A DNA stretch of 64,000 bases, taken from NCBI GenBank assembly GCA_963728125.1, contig CAVSIZ010000011.1, forward strand, positions 186,001-250,000, written 5' to 3'. How positions within the stretch are numbered: position 1 is the stretch's first letter; every line of letters begins with the position of its first letter. A model generated the notes under the pieces. It ran no database searches. It was not told where the DNA came from and was given only the letters and a program-made list of their open reading frames with translations. This document shows positions 24,431-34,947 of the stretch, in pieces. Position numbers and translations under genes: made by a program. The DNA is from CAWDCV01 sp963728125. Its GTDB lineage: Bacteria > Actinomycetota > Actinomycetes > CAWDCV01.

Positions 24431-26195
24431 TCAGTCGAGAAGGGCGATGGCCGTCGGGGCGTGCTCCTTGCTGGCGGCGAGCTCCTCGAACTCGACGACG
24501 TTGTCGATCTCGGTGCCCATCGAGATGTTCGTCACCCGTTCGAGGATGACCTCGACGACGACCGGGACCTGATGCTCGGCCATGAGCTTCTTGGCCTCCT
24601 GTAGCGCGGGAAGGATCTCCCCGGGCTCGAACACCCGCAGCGCCTTGCAGCCGAGGCCCTCGGCGACCCGGACGTGGTCGACGCCGTACCCACTCGCATC
24701 GTGAGTGTTGACGTTCTCGAAGGAGAGCTGAACGCAGTAGTCCATGTCGAAGCCGCGCTGCGACTGCCGGATCAGGCCGAGATAGGCGTTGTTCACCAGA
24801 ACGTGCACGAACGGCAGGTTGAACTGAGCGCCAACCGCCAGTTCCTCCATCATGAATTGGAAGTCGTAGTCGCCGGTGAGTGCGACCACCGGCGCCTGCG
24901 GGTCGGCGACGCAGACGCCGATCGTGGCTGGGATCGTCCAGCCCAGCGGACCGGCCTGGCCGGCGTTGATCCAGTGACGTGGCTTGTAGACGTGGAGAAA
25001 CTGCGCCGCGGCGATCTGCGACAGGCCGATCGTGCTGACGTAGCGCGTCTCGGGGCCGAACGCCTTGTTCATCTCCTCGTACACGCGCTGCGGCTTGACC
25101 GGGACGTCCTCGAAGTGCGTACGCCGGTGCATCGTGCGCTTGCGCTCGCGGCACTGTTCCACCCATGTCGGACCAATCGGGCAGCTGCCGATCTCGGGCC
25201 ACCTCGATCAGTACCTCAAGTGCAGCGCCGGCGTCGGAGACGATCGCGTAGTCGGGCGGGAAGACGCGGCCGATCTGTGTCGGCTCGATGTCGACGTGAA
25301 CGAAGGTGCGGTCGCCGCGGTAGACGTCGAGGCCACCCGTGTGCCGGTTGGCCCAGCGATTGCCGATGCCGAGCACGAAGTCGGACGCGAGCATCGTCGC
25401 GTTGCCGTACCGGTGCGAGGTCTGCAAGCCGGCCATGCCGGCCATCAGCGGGTGATCGTCGGGGATCGTGCCCCAGCCCATTAACGTCGGAACGACTGGA
25501 ATATTCACAAGCTCGGCGAACTCGACGAGCAGCCGGGACGCGTCAGCGTTGACGATGCCGCCGCCCGCGACGATGAGTGGACGCTCCGCCGCCGCCAGCA
25601 TGTCCAGCGCCTTCGCCGCCTGTGCCCGGGTCGCACGCGGCTTGTAGACGGGCAGCGGCTCGTAGGTCTCGGGGTCGAATTCGATCTCGGTCATCTGTAC
25701 GTCGAACGGCAGGTCGAGGAGTACGGGTCCAGGGCGTCCCGAGCGCATCAGGTGGAACGCCTGCTGGAACGCTCCGGGCACCTGCGCGGGCTCGAGCACG
25801 GTCATCGCCATCTTGGTGAGCGGCGCCGCGATGGCGGCAATATCGACGGCTTGGAAGTCCTCCTTGTGCAGCCGCGCCACCGGGGCCTGGCCGGTGATGC
25901 ACAGGATCGGGATCGAGTCGGCCGATGCGGAGTACAGCCCGGTGATCATGTCGGTGCCTGCAGGTCCGGACGTGCCGATGCAGACGCCGATGTTGCCGGC
26001 GACCGCTCGGGTGTAACCCTCGGCCATGTGAGAGGCGCCCTCGACGTGGCGGGCGAGGACATGGCGAATGCCACCGTGGTCCTTCATCGCCGCGTAGAGC
26101 GGGTTGATCGCGGCGCCCGGGAGGCCGAAGACGGTGTCGACGCCCTCCTTCTCCAGGATGGCGACTGCGGCGTCGACGGCACGCATGCGTGGCAT
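24431..26195 (-). pseudogene. gcl: Glyoxylate carboligase, frameshifted
   Basis: From the ATG at 26195 (MPRMRAVDAAVAILEKEG) the ThDP-enzyme fold reads intact to DRQLPDWS. It continues in the next frame from WVEQCRERKRTMHRRTHFE to the stop at 24431. One extra base near 25168-25172 explains the break. V51 in ARHVEGASHMAEG replaces the Glu found in most ThDP enzymes, the diagnostic change of glyoxylate carboligase. GDYDFQFMMEEL is the cofactor-binding end. It condenses two glyoxylates to tartronate semialdehyde and CO2. Total length, about 588 codons, matches intact Gcl. Confidence 0.85.
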
Positions 26196-26211
26196 GATGT
26201 TCTTCCCTGGC

Positions 26212-27093
26212 TCAGTTTCTCGGCCGGACAGGCGCAGCACGCCGCGCAGCAGGGCCGAGTGGTCGAGGCCGCCGTCGCCATTGGCCTTGGCGGCGGCCAT
26301 CAGCTGCGCGACGACGGCGCCGAGCGGGATGACGACGCCGGCCTCGCGCGCGGCGGACGTCACGATGCCGAGGTCCTTGTCGTGCAGCTCGATGCGGAAG
26401 CCGGGCTGGAACGACCGGGCCAGCATGTTCTCGCCCTTCTGGTCGAGCACCTTGCTGCCGGCGAGTCCGCCGCCGAGGACCGTGAGCGCCGCTTTGGTGT
26501 CGACGCCGTACGCCTCGAGGAACGCGACGGCCTCGGCGAGCAGCTGGATGTTGCCGGCGACGATGAGCTGGTTGGCGGCCTTGACGGTCTGGCCCGATCC
26601 GTTCGGGCCGACGTGGACGATGGTCTTGCCGACCGCGTCCAGGACGGGACGGGCGGCGTCGAAGTCGGCCTCCTCGCCGCCGACCATGATCGACAGGGTC
26701 GCCTGCCTCCGCGCCCGCCTGGCCGCCGGACACCGGCGCGTCCAGGATCCGGAGCCCCTTCTCCTTCGCTTGCGCGGCGAGGTCGGCGGTGACGTCGGGT
26801 CGGATGCTGGAGAAGTCGATGACCAGCGTTCCCGGCTTCGCGGTCTCGAAGACGCCGCCGTCGCCAGCGAGCACCTCCTGGACGTCCGGGGAGTCGGGGA
26901 CCATCACCGCGACGACGTCCGCCTCGCGAGCCGCATCGGCGATGTTGTCGGCGCCGCGGCCGCCGCGCTCGACCAGCTCTTGGACCTTCTCCGGCGATCG
27001 GTTCACGCCGATGACGTCGAAGCCGGCGTCGACCAGGTGGCCGGCCATGGGTGCGCCCATGATTCCCAGGCCGACGAACGCAACGGTTGTCAT
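26212..27093 (-). pseudogene. glxR: Tartronate semialdehyde reductase, frameshifted
   Basis: From the ATG at 27093 the NAD-binding domain reads FVGLGIMGAPMAGHLVDAG through VIDFSSIRPD and LDAPVSGGQAGAE, then shifts frame near 26705-26710. It resumes at TLSIMVGGEEADFDAARPVL and GPNGSGQTVKAANQL. In that second frame there is no stop before gcl. A second, compensating one-base loss in the T run at 26216-26218 would restore the original frame and its TGA at 26212, giving the usual length of about 293 residues. The active-site Lys is in GQTVKAANQ. It reduces tartronate semialdehyde to glycerate. Gene order with gcl and hyi is canonical. Confidence 0.83.
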
Positions 27094-27893
27094 GACTCTC
27101 CCCTCAGCCAGGTGAAGCTGTCGACGCTGGCGCCGCTGGGCTTGTACTCGAGGCCGACGTAGCCGTCGTAGCCCGCCGCCTCCAGTCGGTCGAGGTACGA
27201 GGCAATCGGAAGCTCGCCGGTGCCTGGCTCGTTGCGGCCCGGAGCATCGGCGATCTGCACGTGCCCGATGCGATCCGCGTACACGTCGATCGCCGCGTTG
27301 ACGTCGTCGCCGTTGACGGACAGGTGATAGACGTCGAACAGCAGGCGCAGGTTGTCCGCGTCGGACTCGCGCTGCACGCGGTCGATGACGCCGATCGCGT
27401 CTGCGGCTCTTAGTAGCGGGTAGCGCGGGGCGCCGCTGACCGGTTCGACCAGGACGACCGCGTCGACAGCGGCAGCTGCCTTGGCGGCGAGCGCAAGGTT
27501 CTCGGCTGCAACGTCGTCCTGCTCTTGCTCGGAGACACCGTCGACGCGGTTGCCGTACAGCGCGTTGAACGCTCGACAGCCAAGCCGTTGTCCGAGCGCG
27601 ACCGTGACATCGATGTTGTCGCGGAACTCCTCCGACCGGGCCGGCCAGGAGACCAGGCCGCGGTCGCCGCCGGGCATATCGCCGGCGAAGAAGTTGAGTC
27701 CGACGAGCTGGACCCCTGCGTCTTCGATCGCGCGGGCGAAGGTGTCGATCTCGCTGTCGCTCGGAACAGCGACAGGAAACGGCCACCAGAACTCGACGGC
27801 ATCGAACCCGGCGGCCGCGGCGGCGGCCGGACGCTCGAGCAGGGGCAGCTCGGTGAACAGGATGGACAGGTTGACGTCGTAGCGGCGGGTCAT
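27090..27893 (-). CDS. hyi: Hydroxypyruvate isomerase
   Basis: 267 residues of TIM-barrel fold. DVNLSILFTELPLLERPAAA begins it. The metal ligands are in VLVEPVSG (Glu), LLFDVYHLSVNGDD (Asp), HVQIADAPGRNEPGTGE and VGLEYKPSG (Glu). It interconverts hydroxypyruvate and tartronate semialdehyde in the glyoxylate branch. The start overlaps the DUF6986 stop by four bases and its own stop overlaps the glxR start by four. Confidence 0.93.
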   Translation of the reverse strand: MTRRYDVNLSILFTELPLLERPAAAAAAGFDAVEFWWPFPVAVPSDSEIDTFARAIEDAGVQLVGLNFFAGDMPGGDRGLVSWPARSEEFRDNIDVTVALGQRLGCRAFNALYGNRVDGVSEQEQDDVAAENLALAAKAAAAVDAVVLVEPVSGAPRYPLLRAADAIGVIDRVQRESDADNLRLLFDVYHLSVNGDDVNAAIDVYADRIGHVQIADAPGRNEPGTGELPIASYLDRLEAAGYDGYVGLEYKPSGASVDSFTWLRGES

Positions 27894-29146
27894 GAGATGT
27901 CCTGGTTCGGGAGGCGTCGGGCGAGCGCATCGAGTGCTTGGCGGCCTACTCCGGTGGCCTCGACGACCTCGGTTTCGTCGAGCGCGCCGCAGTGCAGCCC
28001 GCGAGTGACGAATGCAGCGAGGGCCTGCGCGGTAGCTGGTTCGTCCATGACGCCAGCGGCACTGCGCGAGAGGTAGTTGCGTAGCCGGGTCGCCGCCGCC
28101 GGCAAGCCCTCGCGGTAGAAGGCGTACGTGGCGAGATAGCGCGTCGCAAGGTGGCCGGGGTGCATGTCCCAGCCCTGGTAGTAACCGCGTTCGAGCGAGC
28201 GTCGGACCAGCCGTGCGTGCAGGCGCATCGCAGCGAGCACCTGGTCGTTGTCGCCCACCGGCAGCACGTTCGTGGAGCCGTCGGACAACCGGACGCCGGT
28301 GCCAGCCGCCGCCACCTGCATGACGGCCTTGGCATGGTCGGCGACCGGGTGCTCCATGCTCTGGTACGCGGCCGAGACGCCGCACGCCGCGCTGTAGTCG
28401 TACGTGCCGTAGTGCAGCCCGACACAGCGCGATCCGGCGGCATGGACCATCGGTGCAACTGACGCGCGACCGTCGGCGCCGAGGATCGCCTGCGGCGTCT
28501 CGATCTGGATCTCGAAGCGCAGCTGCCCGGCGGGCAGGCCGTATCGTTCCTCCAGCCGCGCACAGAGCTCGACCATGGCCTCGACCTGGTCGACCGAGGT
28601 GACCTTGGGGAGCGTCACGAGGAACCCGTCCGGCGGCGGGCCGGCGTCCAGCACGCTGTCGACTAGCAGCGTCAGCGTCCGTACGCCGCGGCGCCGGGTG
28701 GCAAGCTCGAGGCTCTTGAACCGGATGCCGCCAATGAATGGGCCGTGCGAGTCGGCCAGCAGTTTGGTCAGGAGTGCGCCGGCAGTCCGCGCGGCAGCGT
28801 CCTCCTCTTCATCGGGGCGATTGCCATAGCCGTCCTCGAAGTCGATCCGCAGGTCCTCGATGGGCTGCTCGGACAGCTTTCCATCGACGCGGGCGCGGAC
28901 CTCGTCGTCGACCGTCTCCTGCGCTCCGTAGACGTCGAGCAGCGTGCGGGCCTCGGCGCCCCATTGCGATGGCGTGCTCTCGTCAGCGAGGTCCGCCGGG
29001 ACGTACACGGTGTGCACCGGTTGGCGGCTGCCCGGATCGCCGGGATAGTCCGTGGCCAGCGCGCGGTCGGCATCTGAGAGCCGCTCGTCGACGGTCGTCG
29101 CAAGGGCATCGAGAAACGAGTCGAGCTCGCGCGCACCCTCCGACAC
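27890..29146 (-). CDS. DUF6986 family (HpcH/CitE aldolase-like) protein
   Basis: 418 residues, first gene of the compact operon running down to allE. The centre has the CitE-like TIM-barrel signature: LRIDFEDGYGNRPDEEEDAAA, GIRFKSLELATRRRGV, RFEIQIETPQAILGADGR and CVGLHYGTYDYSAACG, with Glu and Asp in position to bind magnesium. Members of this family recur beside glyoxylate and allantoin genes in Actinobacteria, but I know of no proven reaction. A C-C lyase or glyoxylate-adding step would fit. A promoter and operator-like repeat (29160-29197) lies directly upstream. Confidence 0.75.
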   Translation of the reverse strand: MSEGARELDSFLDALATTVDERLSDADRALATDYPGDPGSRQPVHTVYVPADLADESTPSQWGAEARTLLDVYGAQETVDDEVRARVDGKLSEQPIEDLRIDFEDGYGNRPDEEEDAAARTAGALLTKLLADSHGPFIGGIRFKSLELATRRRGVRTLTLLVDSVLDAGPPPDGFLVTLPKVTSVDQVEAMVELCARLEERYGLPAGQLRFEIQIETPQAILGADGRASVAPMVHAAGSRCVGLHYGTYDYSAACGVSAAYQSMEHPVADHAKAVMQVAAAGTGVRLSDGSTNVLPVGDNDQVLAAMRLHARLVRRSLERGYYQGWDMHPGHLATRYLATYAFYREGLPAAATRLRNYLSRSAAGVMDEPATAQALAAFVTRGLHCGALDETEVVEATGVGRQALDALARRLPNQDIS

Positions 29147-29215
29147 GCCGACCTCCTAATTTCGCTAGACGGAAAGATTCTCTCGTCCTGCGAAAGAAGT
29201 GTCAACCCCTCGCGG
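29147..29215 (-). promoter_or_regulatory. Candidate IclR-type operator and promoter for the glyoxylate/allantoin operon
   Basis: TTTCGCTAGACGGAAAG at 29160-29176 is an imperfect inverted repeat (TTTCG..GGAAA), followed by TGCGAAAGA at 29189-29197. A similar sequence, TTTCGTAGACTTTCGC, occurs on the minus strand at 53176-53191 before xdhA. A shared operator for the adjacent IclR regulator is the simplest reading; the -10/-35 boxes are not clear. Confidence 0.5.
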
Positions 29216-30820
29216 TCAGCGGCTCGCGATGCTCTCGTACGCAGGGAGCGTCAAGAACTCGACGAAATCGTCGGCGAGAGCGACCTGCTCGAACAGCTCG
29301 CGTGCCGCATCGAAGCGCCCGGCTTCGAACGCCTCGTCGCCCAGCTCCGCGCGGATGGACGCCAGCTCGTCGTCGACCACGCGGCGTACCAGCTCGGGAG
29401 TCACGGTCTCGCCGGTGTCGAGCCGGATGTCGTTGTGCACCCACTGCCATACCTGAGATCGCGATATTTCTGCTGTGGCGGCGTCCTCCATGAGGTTGTG
29501 GATGCCGACCGCTCCGTTGCCGCCGAGCCAGGCGGCCAGGTAACGCAGCGCCACGTCGACGTTGTTGCGCAGGCCCGCCTCGGTGGTGTCGCCGGGGACG
29601 GAGGCGATGTCGAGCAGCTGCTCCGCGCTGACAGCGACGTCGTCGCGGCGTCGGTCGAGCTGGTTCGGGCGATCGCCGAGGACGCGGTCGAAGACCTCCT
29701 CGCAGATGGGGACGAGATCGGGATGCGCCACCCACGATCCGTCGAAGCCCTGGCCGGCCTCGCGCTCCTTGTCGTCACGCACCTTCGCGAGGGCGACCTT
29801 GTTGACCTCGGGATCGCGTCGGCTCGGGATGAACGCCGCCATGCCACCGATCGCGAACGCGCCGCGCTTGTGGCAGGTCGAGACGAGCAGCTCGGCGTAC
29901 GCATTCATCAGCGGAGCAGTCATGGTCACGGACGCGCGGTCGGGGAGGACGAAGGCGTCACCGGCGTCGCGGAAGTACTTGATGATGCTGAACAAGTAGT
30001 CCCAGCGGCCGGCGTTGAGGCCGGAGGCATGATCGCGCAGCTCGTACAGGATCTCGTCCATCTCGAACGCCGCGGGGATCGTCTCGATCAGCACCGTCGC
30101 CCGCACCGTGCCGTACGGGATGCCGAGCCGCTCCTCGGCGAAGGTGAAGACGTCGTTCCACAGCCTCGCCTCGAGGTGGCTCTCGGTCTTGGCGAGGTAG
30201 AAGTACGGGCCGCTGCCGCGGCGCAGCAGTTCGCCGGCGTTGTGGAAGAAGTGGAGGCCGAAGTCGACGAGTGCGGCCACTGCAGGCTCACCGTCGACCA
30301 GGACGTGCTGCTCATCGAAGTGCCAGCCGCGCGGGCGAACCACGATGACCGCGAGCCGGCCGTCGCGCAGCGCGTACTCCTTGCCTTCGGGGCTGGTGAA
30401 CGTGAGCTGGCGTCGTACCGCGTCATACAGCGACAGCTGCCCACCGACGACGTTGTCCCAGTGCGGGGTGTTGGCGTCTTCGAGATCGGCAAGCCATACC
30501 CGGGCGCCGCTGTTCAGCGCGTTGATCGCCATCTTCGGCTCGGTCGGGCCGGTGATCTCGACCCGGCGATCGACCAGGTCCGCGGGTGCCGCGGCGACGG
30601 TCCAGTCGCCGTCGCGGACGTCCTTGGTGTCATCGAGGAAGTCGAGGCGCCCGGTCCGTGCCACCTCGTCCCGACGCTCACGGCGGCGCTGAAGCAGCTC
30701 GTCGCGGCGTGAGGCGAAGCGCCGGTGCAGCTCGCCGACGAACGCCAGCGCATCGTCGGTGAGAATCTCCTCTCCGCGCTCGGGAGGGGCGGCGGTGGTC
30801 ACAGTTGGTGCATCGGACAC
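29216..30820 (-). CDS. aceB: Malate synthase A
   Basis: 534 residues from the GTG at 30820 (SDAPTVTTAAPPERG). The frame is open to 30940, but the upstream part is not conserved and would cover the promoter. Conserved segments include INALNSGARVWLADLEDANTP, VVRPRGWHFDEQHVLVDGE with the catalytic Arg, LIETIPAAFEMDEILYELR with the Glu and Asp magnesium ligands, GFDGSWVAHPDLVP and SRSQVWQWVHN. It condenses glyoxylate with acetyl-CoA, giving a second route out of allantoin-derived glyoxylate. It lies just upstream of the DUF6986 operon and divergent from the IclR gene. Confidence 0.95.
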   Translation of the reverse strand: MSDAPTVTTAAPPERGEEILTDDALAFVGELHRRFASRRDELLQRRRERRDEVARTGRLDFLDDTKDVRDGDWTVAAAPADLVDRRVEITGPTEPKMAINALNSGARVWLADLEDANTPHWDNVVGGQLSLYDAVRRQLTFTSPEGKEYALRDGRLAVIVVRPRGWHFDEQHVLVDGEPAVAALVDFGLHFFHNAGELLRRGSGPYFYLAKTESHLEARLWNDVFTFAEERLGIPYGTVRATVLIETIPAAFEMDEILYELRDHASGLNAGRWDYLFSIIKYFRDAGDAFVLPDRASVTMTAPLMNAYAELLVSTCHKRGAFAIGGMAAFIPSRRDPEVNKVALAKVRDDKEREAGQGFDGSWVAHPDLVPICEEVFDRVLGDRPNQLDRRRDDVAVSAEQLLDIASVPGDTTEAGLRNNVDVALRYLAAWLGGNGAVGIHNLMEDAATAEISRSQVWQWVHNDIRLDTGETVTPELVRRVVDDELASIRAELGDEAFEAGRFDAARELFEQVALADDFVEFLTLPAYESIASR

Positions 30821-30944
30821 GAGCAGCCTCGATTCGCAAGTAGGACATCGGAATTTTACAATGCGGATCTTCGCTTTTGCGATGCGGAAGTGAATGCTGG
30901 GTATCTCCGTATCCATCCGTACCAGTAGGAGAGGACGCACGTCA
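30821..30944. promoter_or_regulatory. Divergent promoter region aceB / IclR regulator
   Basis: Contains TTCGCAAGTAGGAC at 30833-30846, the direct repeat ATGCGGA at 30861-30867 and 30882-30888, and between them TCGCTTTTGCGA, a perfect inverted repeat around TTTT. These are plausible binding sites for the IclR protein. The first resembles the TTTCGCTAGAC motif at 29160. The Shine-Dalgarno TAGGAGAGGA (30927-30936) is placed correctly for the GTG at 30945. Confidence 0.5.
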
Positions 30945-31721
30945 GTGGCTACGGCAGGCGGGGAGTCGTCGAGTGGCGTGCAATCCGTCGAGCGCGCCTT
31001 CGAGCTGCTCGAGGTCCTTGCCGACGCCGGGGGCGAACTCTCGCTGTCTCAGATCGCGGCAAGCTCGGCACTGCCGATGCCCACGATCCATCGCATCGTC
31101 CGGACCCTGGTGAACCGCGGGTACGTCCGGCAGCTGCCGTCACGGCGATATGCCCTCGGCCCCCGGCTGATCAATCTCGGGGAGAGCGCCAGCGGCATGC
31201 TCGGCGACTGGGCCCGGCCGTGGCTGACTGATCTCGTCGAGTCGCTCGGCGAGACCGCGAACCTGTCGATGCTGGACGGCGATCACGCCACCTACGTCGC
31301 TCAGGTGCCGTCGCGACACTCGATGCGCATGTTCACCGAGGTCGGCCGCCGGGTGCACCTGCATTGCACCGGCGTCGGCAAGGCGCTGCTCGCGCAGCTG
31401 GACGACTCGCGGGTGCTCGAGCTGCTGCGCAGTGGCGGCATGCCCGCCCAGACGCCGCACACGATCACCGAGCCGGGGATGCTGCTCGAGCAGATACGCG
31501 ATGATCGAGTACGCGGCTACGCCGTGGACGACGGCGAGCAGGAGATCGGCGTGCGCTGCGTGGCGGTACCGGTCGCCGGCGGCCCGAGCGCGATCGCCAT
31601 CTCGGTCTCCGGCCCGACCGCCCGCATGACGCCCGAGCTGATCGAGCGCGCGGTCCCCCTGCTCCATAAGGCCGCTACGGGCCTGACCGCAGACCTGTCC
31701 GCCGAGGGGCGCTCCGCCTAG
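30945..31721 (+). CDS. allR: IclR family regulator, probable AllR
   Basis: 258 residues from the GTG at 30945, chosen by the Shine-Dalgarno 9 bases before it; an ATG at 30894 gives a longer unconserved start. The HTH domain reads VQSVERAFELLEVLADAGG, LSLSQIAASSALPMPTIHRIVRTLVNRGYV. The effector domain has LMLSML-type strands, LHCTGVGKALLAQL and DDGEQEIGVRCVAVPV. IclR proteins in this position (AllR in enterics and Streptomyces) repress allantoin and glyoxylate genes and release DNA with allantoin or glyoxylate. The assignment is by family and context. Confidence 0.8.
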   Translation: MATAGGESSSGVQSVERAFELLEVLADAGGELSLSQIAASSALPMPTIHRIVRTLVNRGYVRQLPSRRYALGPRLINLGESASGMLGDWARPWLTDLVESLGETANLSMLDGDHATYVAQVPSRHSMRMFTEVGRRVHLHCTGVGKALLAQLDDSRVLELLRSGGMPAQTPHTITEPGMLLEQIRDDRVRGYAVDDGEQEIGVRCVAVPVAGGPSAIAISVSGPTARMTPELIERAVPLLHKAATGLTADLSAEGRSA

Positions 31722-32024
31722 GGCAGGTCGTCGACAGCGGCGACTGGTTCCTCGTGCACGTCCTCGGCGTGCATCGCGTACACAAGGAACCAGTTGGCAG
31801 CGGCTGGCTAGCCGAGCCTGAGCCCCGGTACGCCTACGACCCGGCGGCGAGCTCGCCGCAGGCGGCATCGTTGCCGGCCAAGGTTCGGACCTGTCCGCCG
31901 AAGGCCGCTCCGCCTGAGCGACTTCGCGAGACTGGCCCAACGTCGTACTCCACGGCGAACTTTGAGCGTCGTGGGGGAATCGCTCGAAGTTCCGGGAACC
32001 TCAACAAGCCGTCTGAACCGCCTG
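31722..32024. other. Convergent intergenic region with two palindromes and a duplicated gene end
   Basis: 303 bases without a supported gene. It holds the CGACTGGTTCC palindrome (31741-31796), a shorter hairpin GAACTTTGAGCG / CGCTCGAAGTTC (31957-31992), and at 31817-31917 a stretch ending with the same nine codons as the IclR gene (DLSAEGRSA and a stop). The last is a duplicated or remnant 3' end. Confidence 0.65.
31741..31796. repeat. Dispersed palindrome, CGACTGGTTCC family
   Basis: CGACTGGTTCCT at 31741-31752 pairs with AGGAACCAGTTG at 31785-31796 (11 of 12). Same outer arms as at 18597-18653, with an unrelated middle except GTACAC-like triplets. Lies in a convergent gap. Confidence 0.78.
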
Positions 32025-33650
<1,626 letters not shown>

Positions 33651-33729
33651 CGATGCCGCTCGAGCGACACCGGCGTCTCAAGATCGTGAAGGGGACGGCG
33701 GCGGCGGCGTCGATTAGCATCCGCAGGAC

Positions 33730-34947
33730 ATGAACATCATCTTCGTCGAGCCGGCGTTCCCCGACAATCAGCGGCAGTTCGTCCGCGGGTTGAAGCAGGT
33801 CGGCGCCACCGTCATCGGCATCGGCGAGCGCCCCGGCGACTGGCTCGATGACGAGCTCAAGAGCTGGATGGACCATTACCACCAGGTCTCCTCCGTGACC
33901 AACGTCGACGCGATGATCGACGCCGTTCGCTGGGTGCAGGAGTGGCTGTGGGTCGACCGGCTCGAGGCCACGATCGAGGCCCACATCCTTCCCGTGGCTC
34001 AGGTACGCGAGGCCACGAACATTCCCGGTACGTCAGTCCGTACGGCGTGGTTGTGTCGCGACAAGCCCTCGATGAAGGAGGCCCTACGCCAGGCCGGCGT
34101 ACCCACGGCCGCGTCGACCGCGGCCAGTTCTGCCGACGAGGTGTACGCGTTCGCCGACCGCGTCGGCTTCCCGCTGATCCTGAAGCCGCGCGCCGCTGCC
34201 GGAGCGCTCGACACCGTCAAGGTCGACAGCCGCGACGAGCTCACCGGCGTGCTGGGCCACCTCGGATCGGTCGCGTCCATCGCCGTCGAGGAGTTCGTCG
34301 AGGGGCACGAAGGCTTCTACGACACGCTCAGCATCGACGGCCAGATCGTCCACGACTTCGCGTGCCACTACTACCCGAACGTCCTCGACGCGATGCGCGC
34401 CCGCTGGATCAGTCCGCAGTTCATCACCACCAACCGGGTGGACAGCGCGCCCGACTACGCCGCGGTGCGCGAGATGGGCGGGCGCGTCAACGCCGCCCTC
34501 GGCATCGGCACATCGGCCACCCACATGGAGTGGTTCTTCGGGCCCAAGGGTCTTCGGTTCAGTGAGATCGGCTGCCGGCCGCCCGGCGTGGGGGCCTGGG
34601 ACCTCTACTCCGCGGCGAACGAGATGGACCTCTACCGCGAGTGGGCACACGCCATCGTTCACGGCACGCCGAGCCAGCAGCCCTCTCGCGCGTACTCCGC
34701 GGGCATCATCGCGCTGCGCCCCGACCGCGACGGCTCGATCAGCGGCTACTCGGGGCTCGACGAGATCCAAGAGCGGTACGGCCCAGACATCCTCGACGCG
34801 CACCTGCCCGACCCGGGTACACCGACGCAGCCGGTCGAGGCCGGCTACATGGCCAACGCGTACATCCGGATGCGCCACCCCGACTACGACGTGCTGCGCG
34901 GCATGCTCGACGACGTGGGCCGTACGGTCCACGTCTACGCCACATGA
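33730..34947 (+). CDS. ATP-grasp domain protein (carboxylate-amine ligase-like)
   Basis: 405 residues, first gene of a tight four-gene operon. An N-terminal Rossmann-like part (FVEPAFPDNQRQFVRGLKQVGATVIGIGE) precedes the ATP-grasp fold. Visible are FPLILKPRAAAGALDTVKV (ATP-binding Lys), VEEFVEGHEGFYDTLSIDG and LRFSEIGCRPPGVGAWDL with the metal-binding Glu. Such enzymes activate a carboxylate as an acyl phosphate and join it to an amine or thiol. The substrate is unknown. The stop overlaps the next start in ATGA. Confidence 0.85.
   Translation: MNIIFVEPAFPDNQRQFVRGLKQVGATVIGIGERPGDWLDDELKSWMDHYHQVSSVTNVDAMIDAVRWVQEWLWVDRLEATIEAHILPVAQVREATNIPGTSVRTAWLCRDKPSMKEALRQAGVPTAASTAASSADEVYAFADRVGFPLILKPRAAAGALDTVKVDSRDELTGVLGHLGSVASIAVEEFVEGHEGFYDTLSIDGQIVHDFACHYYPNVLDAMRARWISPQFITTNRVDSAPDYAAVREMGGRVNAALGIGTSATHMEWFFGPKGLRFSEIGCRPPGVGAWDLYSAANEMDLYREWAHAIVHGTPSQQPSRAYSAGIIALRPDRDGSISGYSGLDEIQERYGPDILDAHLPDPGTPTQPVEAGYMANAYIRMRHPDYDVLRGMLDDVGRTVHVYAT

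Noticed and set aside
24324..26687. Apparent fusion of the glxR C-terminal part to gcl in one frame
   Set aside because: The joined frame exists only because of indels. gcl has its own Shine-Dalgarno and ATG, and the original glxR stop lies at 26212 in the other frame.
29216..30940. Malate synthase starting at 30940
   Set aside because: The extra 40 residues are not conserved and would cover the divergent promoter and the IclR-like sites. The GTG at 30820 begins the conserved protein.
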